DNA of 64,000 bases, from the NCBI GenBank assembly GCA_030583905.1, contig CP129481.1, positions 2,170,001 through 2,234,000 on the forward strand. Reading direction: 5' to 3'. Position 1 is the stretch's first letter. Each line of letters begins with the position of its first letter. Origin of the DNA: Anaerolineales bacterium (GTDB taxonomy: Bacteria > Chloroflexota > Anaerolineae > Anaerolineales > Villigracilaceae). Under the pieces are notes generated by a model. The model searched no databases. It saw only the letters and a program-made list of their open reading frames with translations, and was not told the DNA's origin. Shown piece after piece: positions 17,397-26,559 of the stretch. A program made the position numbers and the translations under genes.

Positions 17397-18200
17397 CTAT
17401 TTGAACTTGCCGATCTCGAAATATTCAAACGTGGCGGGAATGTTCAACGTATCATTGTTTTGTCCGGCGAACAAACCCACTTGCTGAATATCAAAATTTA
17501 TGGCTCGTTGATATGAACGATACCAGGCTTTGCCATCCGGGCTGGTGAACAGGCTGACTATGTTTCCTTCCACAACCAGCCGGATGGCAAGAGTATTCCC
17601 GAAATACTGTGTGGGGTTTCGCGGCAACGCATAAATGCCGTTTTGGTAAATATCGAGATAGTGCCCCTGCCCGGGGCAGCCGACTGCCGGCAGGCAGTAT
17701 CCCAGCCCTGCTTGCGCGAAATTTGCGATTGATTCAAAGAGAACAACCCCCGCAAATTGATCGCTTTCATCAGGGAGAAAGTTGACACTTGTTTCGACAA
17801 AGAAATCGCCCTGCGGTGCGGGTCTCAGTAGAAGATTCTTTGCATTGCCAAAGTTGATATAACCGGGTTCTGCCTGAATTTGCAGCGAACCGGGGATATT
17901 GGCAAGACTCCAGTTGATTGGATTTTCATTCAGCCACTGCCAGCCAGGCTTTAACTCTGCGTTGAAGTCATCGCGAAAAAGTGTTTCAGTGTCTGATGTA
18001 AAAACGATCGGCGTGGATGTTGGGGTGGCTTCGGGGGTGGATGTGATCGTTGGTGTTGGGGTCCTGTCTGCCAGGTGCGTAACGGTCAGCACGATATCGG
18101 TCAGATTGACATCAGGCGTAGGTGATTGAATGGCAGATTCGCATCCACTTGCGAAGAGTAGAAGTGAAAATGAAAAAACGATCAAGTAAGTTCGTTTCAT
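17397..18200 (-). CDS. Lipoprotein with a LamG/DUF1349-like domain
   Basis: 267 residues. A type II signal peptide ends in LFASGC (Cys20), followed by a Thr/Pro/Ser linker to about residue 70. The remaining domain (LFRDDFNAELKPGWQWLNE through YFEIGKFK) matches the concanavalin-like beta-sandwich of DUF1349/LamG proteins, with the SPDGKAWYRSYQ and VGLFAGQ strands typical of that group. These domains often bind carbohydrate on the cell surface. The gene is next to, but not overlapping, the methyltransferase gene. Confidence 0.8.
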   Translation of the reverse strand: MKRTYLIVFSFSLLLFASGCESAIQSPTPDVNLTDIVLTVTHLADRTPTPTITSTPEATPTSTPIVFTSDTETLFRDDFNAELKPGWQWLNENPINWSLANIPGSLQIQAEPGYINFGNAKNLLLRPAPQGDFFVETSVNFLPDESDQFAGVVLFESIANFAQAGLGYCLPAVGCPGQGHYLDIYQNGIYALPRNPTQYFGNTLAIRLVVEGNIVSLFTSPDGKAWYRSYQRAINFDIQQVGLFAGQNNDTLNIPATFEYFEIGKFK

Positions 18201-18640
18201 ATGGCTTCCTTGTTATGGTGTTGGATAATTTTACACTCGATGATTTTGGAGAAGTGTTGCAATCTCACAAAAGAATGGCGGCTTGCGTGCATGCGCCATA
18301 TTTTCTTCGGCAATGCTATGGCATTGCTCCATGATTCACGCATGAAAGTATCGCGCACTCCACACTACGACAGTTCATATTGAGAGCCTCTATTATATCT
18401 TGGCGGAATCGGTTGAAAACCCTGATGTAGGAAAATGGCGGAATCTGAAGGAAACTGAATTAAATCTGCTGAAACAGCCCGTAAAAAAGGCAGTTTCAAT
18501 ATAAGTCACATGGTATTTATGATTTTAGGCGGGTGCAGGAAATGACTTTTAGTGATATATTTCACAAGCCAAGAAAACATATATGAGCGGAGGTGAATTG
18601 GTAAAGCCGTTTACGCTTTATCGATAATTGGAGACCACTA
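18201..18640. other. 440-bp non-coding region upstream of the hydrogenase operon
   Basis: No convincing gene is seen. The region separates the divergent lipoprotein gene and the hydrogenase operon. It holds a GCAATG/CATTGC inverted repeat at about 18312-18329 and the palindrome at 18550-18567. A promoter for the hydrogenase operon should lie here, but no clear -35/-10 pair stands out. Confidence 0.5.
18550..18567. promoter_or_regulatory. Rex/CRP-like operator upstream of the hydrogenase operon
   Basis: TAGTGATATATTTCACAA matches 12 of 14 fixed positions of the Rex consensus TTGTGAA-N4-TTCACAA, and 9 of 10 of the CRP/FNR-type TGTGA-N6-TCACA. It lies 74 bases before the first hydrogenase start codon. 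A similar site is found at 29599-29616. Confidence 0.5.
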
Positions 18641-19135
18641 ATGGAAAGAATAGAGTATCTGCTTCTGTTGTTGGGGGCTGTCTTCTTTGCGTATCGTGCG
18701 ATTGTATCCACCAGAATTTTAGTTTCCACAATCTATCTGGCTTGTGTCAGTGCCCTGGTTTCAGTGGTGCTCTACCTGCTTGGTGCGGCACAAGTTGCTG
18801 TGATGGAACTCTCGGTGGGGGCGGGGCTGGTGACAGTTCTTCTTGTGTACGCCGTCAGCGTCGTTGGTGACGATGCGCTTGACCCTGCGTCGATCATTCC
18901 AAAACCATTGGCGTTGACTGTTGTCGGGCTGGCGATTTTCATGGTCGGTTGGATGGTTTACCCGTCCATTCAAACTGCGGAAACCACAGGTCCCGTTGAT
19001 CTTGCCAGCGTGTTGTGGGGCACCCGCGTGCTGGACGTGTGGATTCAGATCGTGCTGATCTTCTCTGGCGTGATGGGCGTTCTGGGTTTGCTCTCCGAGC
19101 GCATCCGTGACCCGAAAAAGGAAGTGGGCGCATGA
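18641..19135 (+). CDS. Group 4 hydrogenase subunit, MbhD/DUF4040-like
   Basis: 164 residues with four or five membrane helices. The block LGAAQVAVMELSVGAGLVTVLLVYAVSVVGDD combines the MbhD/MrpB (DUF4040) signature with a NuoJ-like ending. In Mbh/Mrp-type complexes this subunit forms part of the ion-translocating arm. GGAG stands 12 bases before the ATG. It opens a run of ten same-strand genes with gaps of 15 bases or less, some overlapping. Confidence 0.75.
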   Translation: MERIEYLLLLLGAVFFAYRAIVSTRILVSTIYLACVSALVSVVLYLLGAAQVAVMELSVGAGLVTVLLVYAVSVVGDDALDPASIIPKPLALTVVGLAIFMVGWMVYPSIQTAETTGPVDLASVLWGTRVLDVWIQIVLIFSGVMGVLGLLSERIRDPKKEVGA

Positions 19136-19443
19136 ACATGACTTCCCTCAATATTGTTCTGGTCGGCATCGCCGCGCTGTTTGGCGTCGGCTTGTATGGC
19201 TTGCTCATCACACGCAACCTGATCAAGATCGTGATGGTCTTGCAGATTTTGGTCAAAGGCGTGATTTTGTCATTGGTGTTTGCGGGCAAACTGAGCGGCA
19301 ACCTCGGGCTGGGGCAGTCCATCGCCGCCACCGTCATCGTCGCGGATACCATCGTGGCGGTGGTCGGGTTGGCGCTGGCAGTGCAGGTGCGCCGCCGTTT
19401 CGGCACGCTGGATGCGCCGCAAATCTCCACGCTGAAAGGATGA
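19132..19443 (+). CDS. NuoK/MrpC-like hydrogenase membrane subunit
   Basis: 103 residues, three membrane helices, starting in an ATGA overlap with the previous gene. It has the NuoK/MnhC pattern GVGLYGLLITRNLIKIVMVLQIL, with a hydrophilic charge in the second helix, and a last helix TVIVADTIVAVVGLALAVQV. NuoK-like subunits contribute to the proton or Na+ path beside the antiporter-like subunits. Confidence 0.85.
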   Translation: MNMTSLNIVLVGIAALFGVGLYGLLITRNLIKIVMVLQILVKGVILSLVFAGKLSGNLGLGQSIAATVIVADTIVAVVGLALAVQVRRRFGTLDAPQISTLKG

Positions 19444-19444
19444 C

Positions 19445-21196
19445 ATGGCTGGCATCTTGACTCTTCTCGTTATCGGACTTTCATGGCTCGGCGCGATCGT
19501 GGTCTGGCTGGTCGGTGACCAACGTCCGAAAGCCCAGCATTGGCTTGCCTTCGGGTTTAGCGCCTTGGCTGGGATCACCTCCCTGCTTTTGTTGACTGTT
19601 ATAGACTCTCGCCCCGCACTTGACCTGTGGTTTGGTTCCGCCTTTGGCAGCCTGACCTTCATCCCAAACGGCTTGGCGGTCTCGCTGACTGTCATTGCCA
19701 CGGTCATTGGTTCGCTCGCCGTCCTTTTCTCGATGGATTACATGCGCGGAGAAGCGCAACTCGGCAGGTACTACTTCCTTGTTTTGTTCTTCATCGGCGC
19801 AATGGCGGGACTCGTCCTCAGCGGCAATCTGCTATTCACTTTCTTCTTTTGGGAAATTACCGCACTGTGTTCCTATGGCTTGATCTCCTTCCACAACGAC
19901 GACCCCAAAGCCGTGAAAGGCGGCATCAAAGCGCTCATCATCACGCAAGTCGGCGGCGTAGGCTTGCTGGCAGGCGCGTTGCTGGCGTATGCCAATCTCG
20001 GCTCTTTCCAAATCGCGGATTTGCTTGCTAAAGCAAACACACTCCCTGTAGTTGTTCTCTCTTTCATTGCTTTTTCCTTCCTGATCGCCGCCGCTGCAAA
20101 GTCGGCGCAATTCCCTTTCCACACCTGGCTTCCCGATGCAATGGAAGCGCCGACGCCCATCAGCGCCCTCATCCATGCCGCGACGATGGTCAACGCGGGC
20201 ATTTATCTACTTGCGCGTTTTCAGCCTGCGTTTGCATCCGTTCCAAATTGGAGCGCGGCGGTCATCGCCGTCGGCGTCACATCCGCCCTCATCACCGCTT
20301 TCATGGCGCTCACCGCCACCGACCTGAAACGTGCGCTCGCGTATTCCACCGTCAGCCAACTTGGCTACATGGTCTATGCCATCGGCGCGGGCGGCGTACT
20401 GGCGAGTCACTTCCATTTGCAAAGCCATGCAGTTTTCAAAGCCTTGCTCTTCCTCACGGCGGGCGCGGTCATCCATTCCGTTGGCACGCGTGACATGCGT
20501 CGCATGGGTGCGCTCGGCAGGCAGATGCCTTTCGTCCGCAACGCATTCGTCATCGGCGCGCTGGCGCTCATCGGCTTGCCCATCTTCAACGGCTTCTGGA
20601 GCAAGGAACTCATTCTCGAAGTCGGCTTCGAGCACTCGCCGCTCTGGGTCTACGCACTCATGCTGTTCGGCGCCGCCCTCACCGCCTTCTATACCTTCCG
20701 CATGACATGGCTGGTCTTCTTCGGCACAGAGCGCGACTCCCTGCATGCGCACGATGCGGGCAGTGCGATGAAAGTTTCTCTTGCGCTACTTGCGATTGGA
20801 ACTTTCGTCACCTGGCTTTCTTTCGGCGGATTTAGCAGACTGTTGACCGCTTCCCTGTCGTTTCATGGACTGCACGAAGAGTCCACCCTGCACATGATGG
20901 AGACGCTTCTCTCCGCGCCCCTGACTTGGTTCGCCTTACTGATAGTTGCTGCCAGCCTGACGCTTTTCTTCGTGCTCGGACGGAAGTCCGCGCTCGCAGA
21001 TGCGCCCGCCTGGTGGAAAACGTTGACCGAAACTTCCTTCGGCTTCGAGTCGCTCAATCACAGCGTGGTGCGCGGCGTGAACTTCATCGCTGAAAAATTA
21101 CGCTTCACCCAAAGCGGCGAACTGAACTGGAATATTCTCGGCATCATGGGCGGCTTGCTGGCTGTCCTGTTGGTGCTGTGGTGGAGTGGAGTCTAA
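19445..21196 (+). CDS. NuoL/MrpA-like proton-conducting subunit
   Basis: 583 residues with about 14-16 hydrophobic helices. The Proton_antipo_M signature is present: FFFWEITALCSYGLIS with the key Glu, then KSAQFPFHTWLPDAMEAPTPISALIHAATMV, and a later broken-helix Lys region (LKRALAYSTVSQLGYMVYAIG). In respiratory and hydrogenase complexes this subunit couples electron flow to ion pumping. The gene starts one base after the NuoK-like stop. Confidence 0.9.
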   Translation: MAGILTLLVIGLSWLGAIVVWLVGDQRPKAQHWLAFGFSALAGITSLLLLTVIDSRPALDLWFGSAFGSLTFIPNGLAVSLTVIATVIGSLAVLFSMDYMRGEAQLGRYYFLVLFFIGAMAGLVLSGNLLFTFFFWEITALCSYGLISFHNDDPKAVKGGIKALIITQVGGVGLLAGALLAYANLGSFQIADLLAKANTLPVVVLSFIAFSFLIAAAAKSAQFPFHTWLPDAMEAPTPISALIHAATMVNAGIYLLARFQPAFASVPNWSAAVIAVGVTSALITAFMALTATDLKRALAYSTVSQLGYMVYAIGAGGVLASHFHLQSHAVFKALLFLTAGAVIHSVGTRDMRRMGALGRQMPFVRNAFVIGALALIGLPIFNGFWSKELILEVGFEHSPLWVYALMLFGAALTAFYTFRMTWLVFFGTERDSLHAHDAGSAMKVSLALLAIGTFVTWLSFGGFSRLLTASLSFHGLHEESTLHMMETLLSAPLTWFALLIVAASLTLFFVLGRKSALADAPAWWKTLTETSFGFESLNHSVVRGVNFIAEKLRFTQSGELNWNILGIMGGLLAVLLVLWWSGV

Positions 21197-22717
21197 ATGA
21201 ACCTGCTCACTTTTGTTGGGATGATCACCATCCCGCTTGTTTCTTCGCCCTTCGTCTATCTCTCGGGCAGGCTGGGCGCGCATGACGTTATCTTGCAGCG
21301 CCGTTCCTATCTCGTGCGCGGACTTTCTCTGCTGGTCATTCTCGCCGCATGGGTTCCGTTCGTGTTTGCAGTGCAAACTTTCTTCGCAGGTGGCACACAG
21401 GAAGTTCGTCTCGAATCTATCTGGCTGCGGGTGGATGGCATCAGCCTGTTGGTTTCAGGGACGGTTCTTTTGCTTGGGACGCTGGTCATTCTGTTCTCGG
21501 GTCCGTACATGGCGGGTGAAGTCTGCGAAGAAAAATACTATGCCATGCTGCTGGCAATGATCGGTTTGATGATTGGCTTGACCTGTGCAGGTGATTTGTT
21601 CAACCTGTGGGTCTGGTTCGAAGCGATGGCAATCTCGTCATATCTGTTGGTAGCGTTCTACCGCGAGCAAGCCGCATCGTTGGAAGCGGGCATGAAATAT
21701 CTCGTCCAAAGCGCGGTGGGGTCGGTGCTGGTGCTGGTGGGCATTTCGCTCGTCCTTGCCAATGCTGGGACGTTGGACCTGCTCGAAGTCCGCGAAGCAG
21801 TGTTGAGGTCCGATGTGAACCGCCTGACGTGGTTAAGCGCGGGCGCGTTGTTCATCATCGGCTTCGGAGTCAAAGTGGCGTTAGTCCCGCTCCATACCTG
21901 GCTGCCCGATGCGCATTCGCAAGCGCCGAGCGGAATCAGCGCAATGCTTTCGGGCGTGGTCATCGAAGTGGGGTTGATCGCCATGCTGCGCGCGCTTTCG
22001 GCGTTGACGGGTTTTGCGGTTTCGTGGGGCATCATCTTCCTGTTGTTTGGCGCGTTGAATATTTTGTACGGCAACTTGCTTGCATTACGCCAAACCGTCG
22101 TGAAGCGCATGCTGGCGTTTTCGAGCCTGAGCCATGTGGGCTATATGCTGATGGGTTTGGGCATTGCGCTGGTTTCTGGAATTGCGTTGGGCGCGCAGGG
22201 CGCGTTCTTTCACTTGTTCACACACATGCTGATGAAGGGACTGGCGTTTCTTGCGGTGGGCGCGTTGATTTACGCGATGTATTTGCAGAACGACCTGCAT
22301 CAGCCATTGACGATCAATGACATGGCGGGCGCGGCGCAGAAATATCCGCTGGTTGCGCTGGCGTTGAGCATTGCCGTGTTGAGCCTTGGCGGGCTTCCGC
22401 CGCTGGCGGGGTTTATGTCGAAGTGGCAGATCTTTGTGGCAGGCTTTGAAACAGGCGATGGCTGGATCATCGGCTTGATGGTCTTCATGGCGTTGAACAG
22501 CGTGCTGTCGCTGGCATATTACGCGCCGCTGGTGAATGTGATGTATCGCAAAGTTCCGTCAGAGCAAGTGCTGGCGGGCAAGTCCGTGCCGTTTGCGCTT
22601 TCCCTGCCGATGGTGTTGATGCTGGTCATGATCATTGTTCTAGGCTTTGTTCCGCAGCTAATGGAATGGATCACATTGCCCGCCGCCCAAAGTTTGCTTG
22701 TGATGTTCGGGAGTTGA
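21197..22717 (+). CDS. NuoN/MrpD-like proton-conducting subunit
   Basis: 506 residues starting directly after the previous stop. It has about 14 helices, the Glu-bearing WFEAMAISSYLLVAFYRE helix, VKVALVPLHTWLPDAHSQAPSGISAMLSG and the VKRMLAFSSLSHVGYMLMG block. It is a second antiporter-like subunit, so the complex has two potential pump modules. Relation to NuoM, NuoN or MbhH cannot be settled by eye. Confidence 0.9.
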   Translation: MNLLTFVGMITIPLVSSPFVYLSGRLGAHDVILQRRSYLVRGLSLLVILAAWVPFVFAVQTFFAGGTQEVRLESIWLRVDGISLLVSGTVLLLGTLVILFSGPYMAGEVCEEKYYAMLLAMIGLMIGLTCAGDLFNLWVWFEAMAISSYLLVAFYREQAASLEAGMKYLVQSAVGSVLVLVGISLVLANAGTLDLLEVREAVLRSDVNRLTWLSAGALFIIGFGVKVALVPLHTWLPDAHSQAPSGISAMLSGVVIEVGLIAMLRALSALTGFAVSWGIIFLLFGALNILYGNLLALRQTVVKRMLAFSSLSHVGYMLMGLGIALVSGIALGAQGAFFHLFTHMLMKGLAFLAVGALIYAMYLQNDLHQPLTINDMAGAAQKYPLVALALSIAVLSLGGLPPLAGFMSKWQIFVAGFETGDGWIIGLMVFMALNSVLSLAYYAPLVNVMYRKVPSEQVLAGKSVPFALSLPMVLMLVMIIVLGFVPQLMEWITLPAAQSLLVMFGS

Positions 22718-22718
22718 T

Positions 22719-23033
22719 ATGGCTGAACTTTTACTTACTCCATTGATCGCTTTTCTGGTTTATGCGCTGGCGGCTTCCGCGCTTTCTGGGCTGGGACGGT
22801 TGTTCTCTGCAAAGGGACGCGCATCGCAATTCAAGTCTGAGGCGTATGCCAGCGGCGAAGACCACGACCCATTGCCCGCCGCGCCTGGCTATCGTCAATT
22901 TTTCGTGATCGCCTTGTTCTTCGCGGTGCTGCACCTCGGTGTCATCATGGTCGGCAGCAGCGATCTTTCGAATGTGACCATTGTGTATTTACTCGGTTTG
23001 ATCTTGGCGTTGATCGCGTTGATCTTAGGATAG
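22719..23033 (+). CDS. NuoA-like hydrogenase subunit
   Basis: 104 residues with three hydrophobic helices, a charged loop (KSEAYASGEDHDP) between the first and second, and the NuoA-like QFFVIALFFAVLHLG segment. It starts one base after the NuoN-like stop. In complex I NuoA and NuoH border the quinone cavity; in group 4 hydrogenases the equivalent small subunit supports the membrane arm. Confidence 0.75.
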   Translation: MAELLLTPLIAFLVYALAASALSGLGRLFSAKGRASQFKSEAYASGEDHDPLPAAPGYRQFFVIALFFAVLHLGVIMVGSSDLSNVTIVYLLGLILALIALILG

Positions 23034-23046
23034 GAATGGTGAAACG

Positions 23047-23553
23047 ATGAATAACAAACCCAGCCTTTGGAAACAAACCATGAACAAGGTCCGCACGTGG
23101 GCGCGGATGAATTCCATCGGGGCGATCCACTTCAACAGCGGTTCCTGCAACGGCTGTGATATCGAGATCCTTGCCACGCTCACGCCGCGCTACGATGTGG
23201 AACGCTTCGGCATCAAACTGCACGGAAGCCCGCGCCATGCGGATGTTCTGCTGGTGACGGGACCCGTGACGCGTCAGGCTCGCGAACGCTTGATCCGCAC
23301 CTACGAGCAGATGCCTGAACCGAAGTTTGTCATCTCGGTCGGCGCGTGCAGTATTTCGGGCGGCGTATTCGACGGCTGTTACAACGTCGGCGGTTCGGTG
23401 GATGAAGTCATCCCAGTGGATGTGTTCGTGCCTGGCTGCCCGCCGCGCCCCGAAGCCATCATTGACGGCATCATCCAGTTGCTGGGCGAACTGCAAGGCG
23501 GAGTGCCGCGCCCTGTGGCGAAACCGAAAATCGTGGAAGAGGTATCTTCATGA
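23047..23553 (+). CDS. [NiFe]-hydrogenase small subunit (NuoB-like)
   Basis: 168 residues. It shows the four Cys of the proximal [4Fe-4S] cluster: CNGCD, GACSISGG and PGCPPRPE. The short form without extra C-terminal clusters is typical of group 4 energy-converting hydrogenases and of complex I NuoB. The stop overlaps the next start by 4 bases. Confidence 0.93.
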   Translation: MNNKPSLWKQTMNKVRTWARMNSIGAIHFNSGSCNGCDIEILATLTPRYDVERFGIKLHGSPRHADVLLVTGPVTRQARERLIRTYEQMPEPKFVISVGACSISGGVFDGCYNVGGSVDEVIPVDVFVPGCPPRPEAIIDGIIQLLGELQGGVPRPVAKPKIVEEVSS

Positions 23554-25220
23554 GTATTGAACAAAAATTACAGACTGCGGAGCAACTGCTTGCGCCGTGG
23601 AACAAGGAGACCATCCGTCCCGAAGAAAACCGCCTGGATGTGGTGATCCAGCCTGAGGCGTTGCATGAAGCGGTGTCCGTGTTGCATGAGGCGAAATGGG
23701 GTTATCTATCCGCCATCACAGGCATGGACATGGGCGTGGAAGCAGGTCAACTCGAAGCGCTGTATCACTTCTGCAATGGACCTGCCATCACGTCACTGCG
23801 AGTCCGCATGCCGCGTAATGAAGCGGTGGTTTCCAGCATTGCCGACATCATCCCGCCTGCGACATTTTTCGAGCGCGAGATCAAGGAAATGTTTGGCATC
23901 GAAGTAAATGGCTTGGCTGTTACAGACCATCTCTTCCTGCCCGAAGACTGGCCCATTGGCGTGTATCCCCAGCGCGCAGACTTTACGAATGAGCAGGCGA
24001 AGGCGATGGAAGAAAGCCATGTGGATCAAATGCCCGAACCTGGGCGGGTGGGCGAGAACACGTTTGTTGTGCCGATCGGTCCGCAGCACCCTGCGTTGAA
24101 GGAGCCTGGACATTTCTCTTTTACGGTGGACGGCGAGATCGTCACGGCGGCGAAGATGCGTTTGGGCTACGCCCATCGCGGAATTGAAAAAGCCGCCGAG
24201 AGCCGAAGCTGGGTTGAGAATTTGTATCTCTTCGAGCGTGTGTGCGGTATCTGTTCGCATACGCACGCGATGGCGTTCAGCACGGGCGTGGAGCAACTGG
24301 CAAAGGTCGAGGTGCCGATGCGCGCGCAAGCCATCCGCGAATTGGTGGCGGGACTTGAGCGTGTTCACAGTCATTTGTTATGGCTGGGCGTCGCCGCACA
24401 TGAAGCGGGTTTCGATACACTCTTCATGTACTCATGGCGCGACCGTGAAACTGTAATGGACTTGCTCGAGCAGATCACGGGCAACCGTGTGAATTACTCC
24501 GCCAATTTGCTGGGCGGTGTGAAATGCGACATTGGCGAAGAACAATCAAAAGCCATCAAGGAAGGGCTTTCGTATCTGGAGACGCGCATCCGTCACTACC
24601 TTGAAGTGGTCACCACCGATGCGATGTTCCTCAACCGCACGCGCGGCATTGGCACGATCACCGCACCTGAAGCGGAGCGTTTTGGTTTACTCGGTCCCAC
24701 CGCCCGCGCGTCAGGCGTGATGCGCGATGTCCGCGTGGAAGCGCCTTATGGAGCGTATATCCGTTATCCTGTCAGTCTCGTCACCGAAACGAACGGAGAT
24801 TTGGAAGCGCGCTGTGTGGTGCGTTTGAAGGAATTGCTGGTCAGTTGTTTTGCCATGCGTTCCATTTTGGATAACATGCCAGATGGTCCGCTCACAGCGC
24901 GGATGCCGCGCAAAATTCCAGCAGGCGAAACCGTTGCCCGCATCGAAGCGCCGCGCGGCGAGTTGTTCTACTTTATCAAAAGCAATGGCGGCGAAATTCC
25001 CGCCCGCGTCCACGTCCGTACGCCGAGTTTATGCAACTGGGTCTCGGTGCTGGAGAAGGCGGTTGGGCGTCAACTGGCGGATGTGCCGATGCTGATCGCA
25101 GGCATGGACCCGTGCTTCTCCTGCAATGACCGCGTCGTCACCGTGGTGGATTCTGCGACGCAAGAAAACTGGTCATGGAAACGCCTGCGCGAATACGGAA
25201 TCGAGTATTACAGCCGATGA
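23550..25220 (+). CDS. [NiFe]-hydrogenase large subunit, NuoC-NuoD fusion
   Basis: 556 residues. Residues about 1-150 are a NuoC-like domain (EIKEMFGIEVNG); residues about 165-556 are the NuoD/large-subunit domain. Both nickel-binding motifs are intact: RVCGICSHTHAMAFS (L1) and DPCFSCNDR (L2), so this is a true hydrogenase rather than a complex I NuoD, which lacks these Cys pairs. After DPCFSCNDR comes a tail of about 25 residues, as expected for the peptide removed by the endopeptidase encoded downstream. The fusion architecture is that of HycE/HyfG. No formate dehydrogenase gene is seen here, so the electron donor is probably ferredoxin. Confidence 0.93.
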   Translation: MSIEQKLQTAEQLLAPWNKETIRPEENRLDVVIQPEALHEAVSVLHEAKWGYLSAITGMDMGVEAGQLEALYHFCNGPAITSLRVRMPRNEAVVSSIADIIPPATFFEREIKEMFGIEVNGLAVTDHLFLPEDWPIGVYPQRADFTNEQAKAMEESHVDQMPEPGRVGENTFVVPIGPQHPALKEPGHFSFTVDGEIVTAAKMRLGYAHRGIEKAAESRSWVENLYLFERVCGICSHTHAMAFSTGVEQLAKVEVPMRAQAIRELVAGLERVHSHLLWLGVAAHEAGFDTLFMYSWRDRETVMDLLEQITGNRVNYSANLLGGVKCDIGEEQSKAIKEGLSYLETRIRHYLEVVTTDAMFLNRTRGIGTITAPEAERFGLLGPTARASGVMRDVRVEAPYGAYIRYPVSLVTETNGDLEARCVVRLKELLVSCFAMRSILDNMPDGPLTARMPRKIPAGETVARIEAPRGELFYFIKSNGGEIPARVHVRTPSLCNWVSVLEKAVGRQLADVPMLIAGMDPCFSCNDRVVTVVDSATQENWSWKRLREYGIEYYSR

Positions 25221-26131
25221 ACACGCTCACTTCATTCCTCACTTTGCTGATCTTCCCCGCGGGCGTCACGCTCATTCTGATGGGTATGTTCTACGAATGG
25301 GTCGACCGCAAACTCGTCGCCCGCTTTCAAAACCGCGTGGGTCCGCGCTGGTTCCAGCCTTTTGCGGATGCGCTCAAACTGCTGGCGAAGGAACAGATCA
25401 CGCCCGCCATCGTCAATCCCTACCTGTTTTTTGGATTGCCCATCTTCGCGCTCGCGGGAGCATTGACCGCTGCCCTGTACGTTCCGCTGTTTGGACTCAC
25501 CCCGCCTCACAGCCTGACGGGTGACCTGATCATCACCATCTACCTGCTCAGTCTGCCGACGATGTGCATCGGTTTGGCGGGTTGGAACACCACCAGCCGC
25601 TTCTCGCTCATCGGCGCCACCCGCGCCCTGACGCAGCTCTTCGCTTACGAAGCGCCGTTCCTTTTGGCGTTGCTCGGACCTGCTCTCGTGGCAGGCAGTT
25701 GGCAGATCAGCGAGATCAACGACTACGCCATCGGTCACTGGCTGATTTTGTCACAGCCTATCGGATTCATCGTGGCGGTCATCGGCTTAATGGGTAAACT
25801 GGAACTCCCGCCCTTCGACGCCCCCGAAGCGGAAACGGAAATCGTCGCAGGCGCGTTGACCGAATACAGCGGTCGCGGCTTGATGATGTTCCATCTGGCG
25901 AAGTCCGCCGAGTTGGTCGTCGGGCTGACGTTGGTCTCGGCGTTCTATCTTGGCGGCTTGACGGGCATTGGCTCGTTCCTGCTCAAGACCATCGCCCTGC
26001 TGTTCTTTATGGCAATTCTGCAATCCCTGCTTACCCGCCTGCGCATCGACCAGACTGTCGGTTTGTGGTGGCGCTTCGGCGCGATTTTAGTACTGGCGCA
26101 GATTCTCGTCACCATTTTATTGAAAGGATAA
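25217..26131 (+). CDS. NuoH-like hydrogenase membrane subunit
   Basis: 304 residues from the ATG at 25217, which overlaps the large-subunit stop (ATGA). The complex I subunit 1/HycD signature is clear: ERK-like region WVDRKLVARFQNRVGPRWFQPFADALKLLAKE and PPFDAPEAETEIVAGALTEYSG. About eight membrane helices. The subunit anchors the hydrogenase module to the membrane and lies at the coupling site. Confidence 0.92.
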   Translation: MNTLTSFLTLLIFPAGVTLILMGMFYEWVDRKLVARFQNRVGPRWFQPFADALKLLAKEQITPAIVNPYLFFGLPIFALAGALTAALYVPLFGLTPPHSLTGDLIITIYLLSLPTMCIGLAGWNTTSRFSLIGATRALTQLFAYEAPFLLALLGPALVAGSWQISEINDYAIGHWLILSQPIGFIVAVIGLMGKLELPPFDAPEAETEIVAGALTEYSGRGLMMFHLAKSAELVVGLTLVSAFYLGGLTGIGSFLLKTIALLFFMAILQSLLTRLRIDQTVGLWWRFGAILVLAQILVTILLKG

Positions 26132-26136
26132 GTGCC

Positions 26137-26559
26137 ATGAAAATCGGAACCATGTTCAAGGATATTCTGGCGTCGTTCTTCAAAAAGAACAGCACGCAGA
26201 TGTATCCTTTCGAGAAACATCCCACCCCCGAACGGTTTCGCGGCAACCTGTTCTACGACCCCGCCAAATGCACGGGCTGCTGCCTGTGCGTAAAAGATTG
26301 TCCATCTAAAGCCATCGAGTTAGTGACCATTGACCGCGCCGCCAAACGCTTCGTCCTGAAATATCACATGGACCGTTGCATCTACTGCGGACAATGCGCC
26401 TTGAATTGCCGCTTCAAATGTATGGGCATGTCCAACAAAGATTGGGAACACGCCGCGCTGAACAAGGAAGAATTTGCCGTGTTTTATGGAAAGGAAGAGG
26501 ATGTCCACGAAATGCTGGAGAACCTCACTAAGCCGCCTGTTGACTCAACAGGCGAATAA
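26137..26559 (+). CDS. 2x[4Fe-4S] ferredoxin-like hydrogenase subunit (NuoI/HycF-like)
   Basis: 140 residues from the ATG at 26137. Two complete cluster motifs: CTGCCLCVKDCP and CIYCGQCALNC, the arrangement of NuoI/HycF subunits that pass electrons between soluble ferredoxin and the small-subunit cluster. The N-terminal 45 residues hold an amphipathic segment for docking. The 3' end overlaps the protease gene. Confidence 0.92.
   Translation: MKIGTMFKDILASFFKKNSTQMYPFEKHPTPERFRGNLFYDPAKCTGCCLCVKDCPSKAIELVTIDRAAKRFVLKYHMDRCIYCGQCALNCRFKCMGMSNKDWEHAALNKEEFAVFYGKEEDVHEMLENLTKPPVDSTGE

Noticed and set aside
23550..25220. Reading the NuoCD-like gene as respiratory complex I
   Set aside because: Both CxxC nickel-binding pairs and a downstream maturation protease are present, and NuoE, NuoF and NuoG are absent, so it is a hydrogenase.
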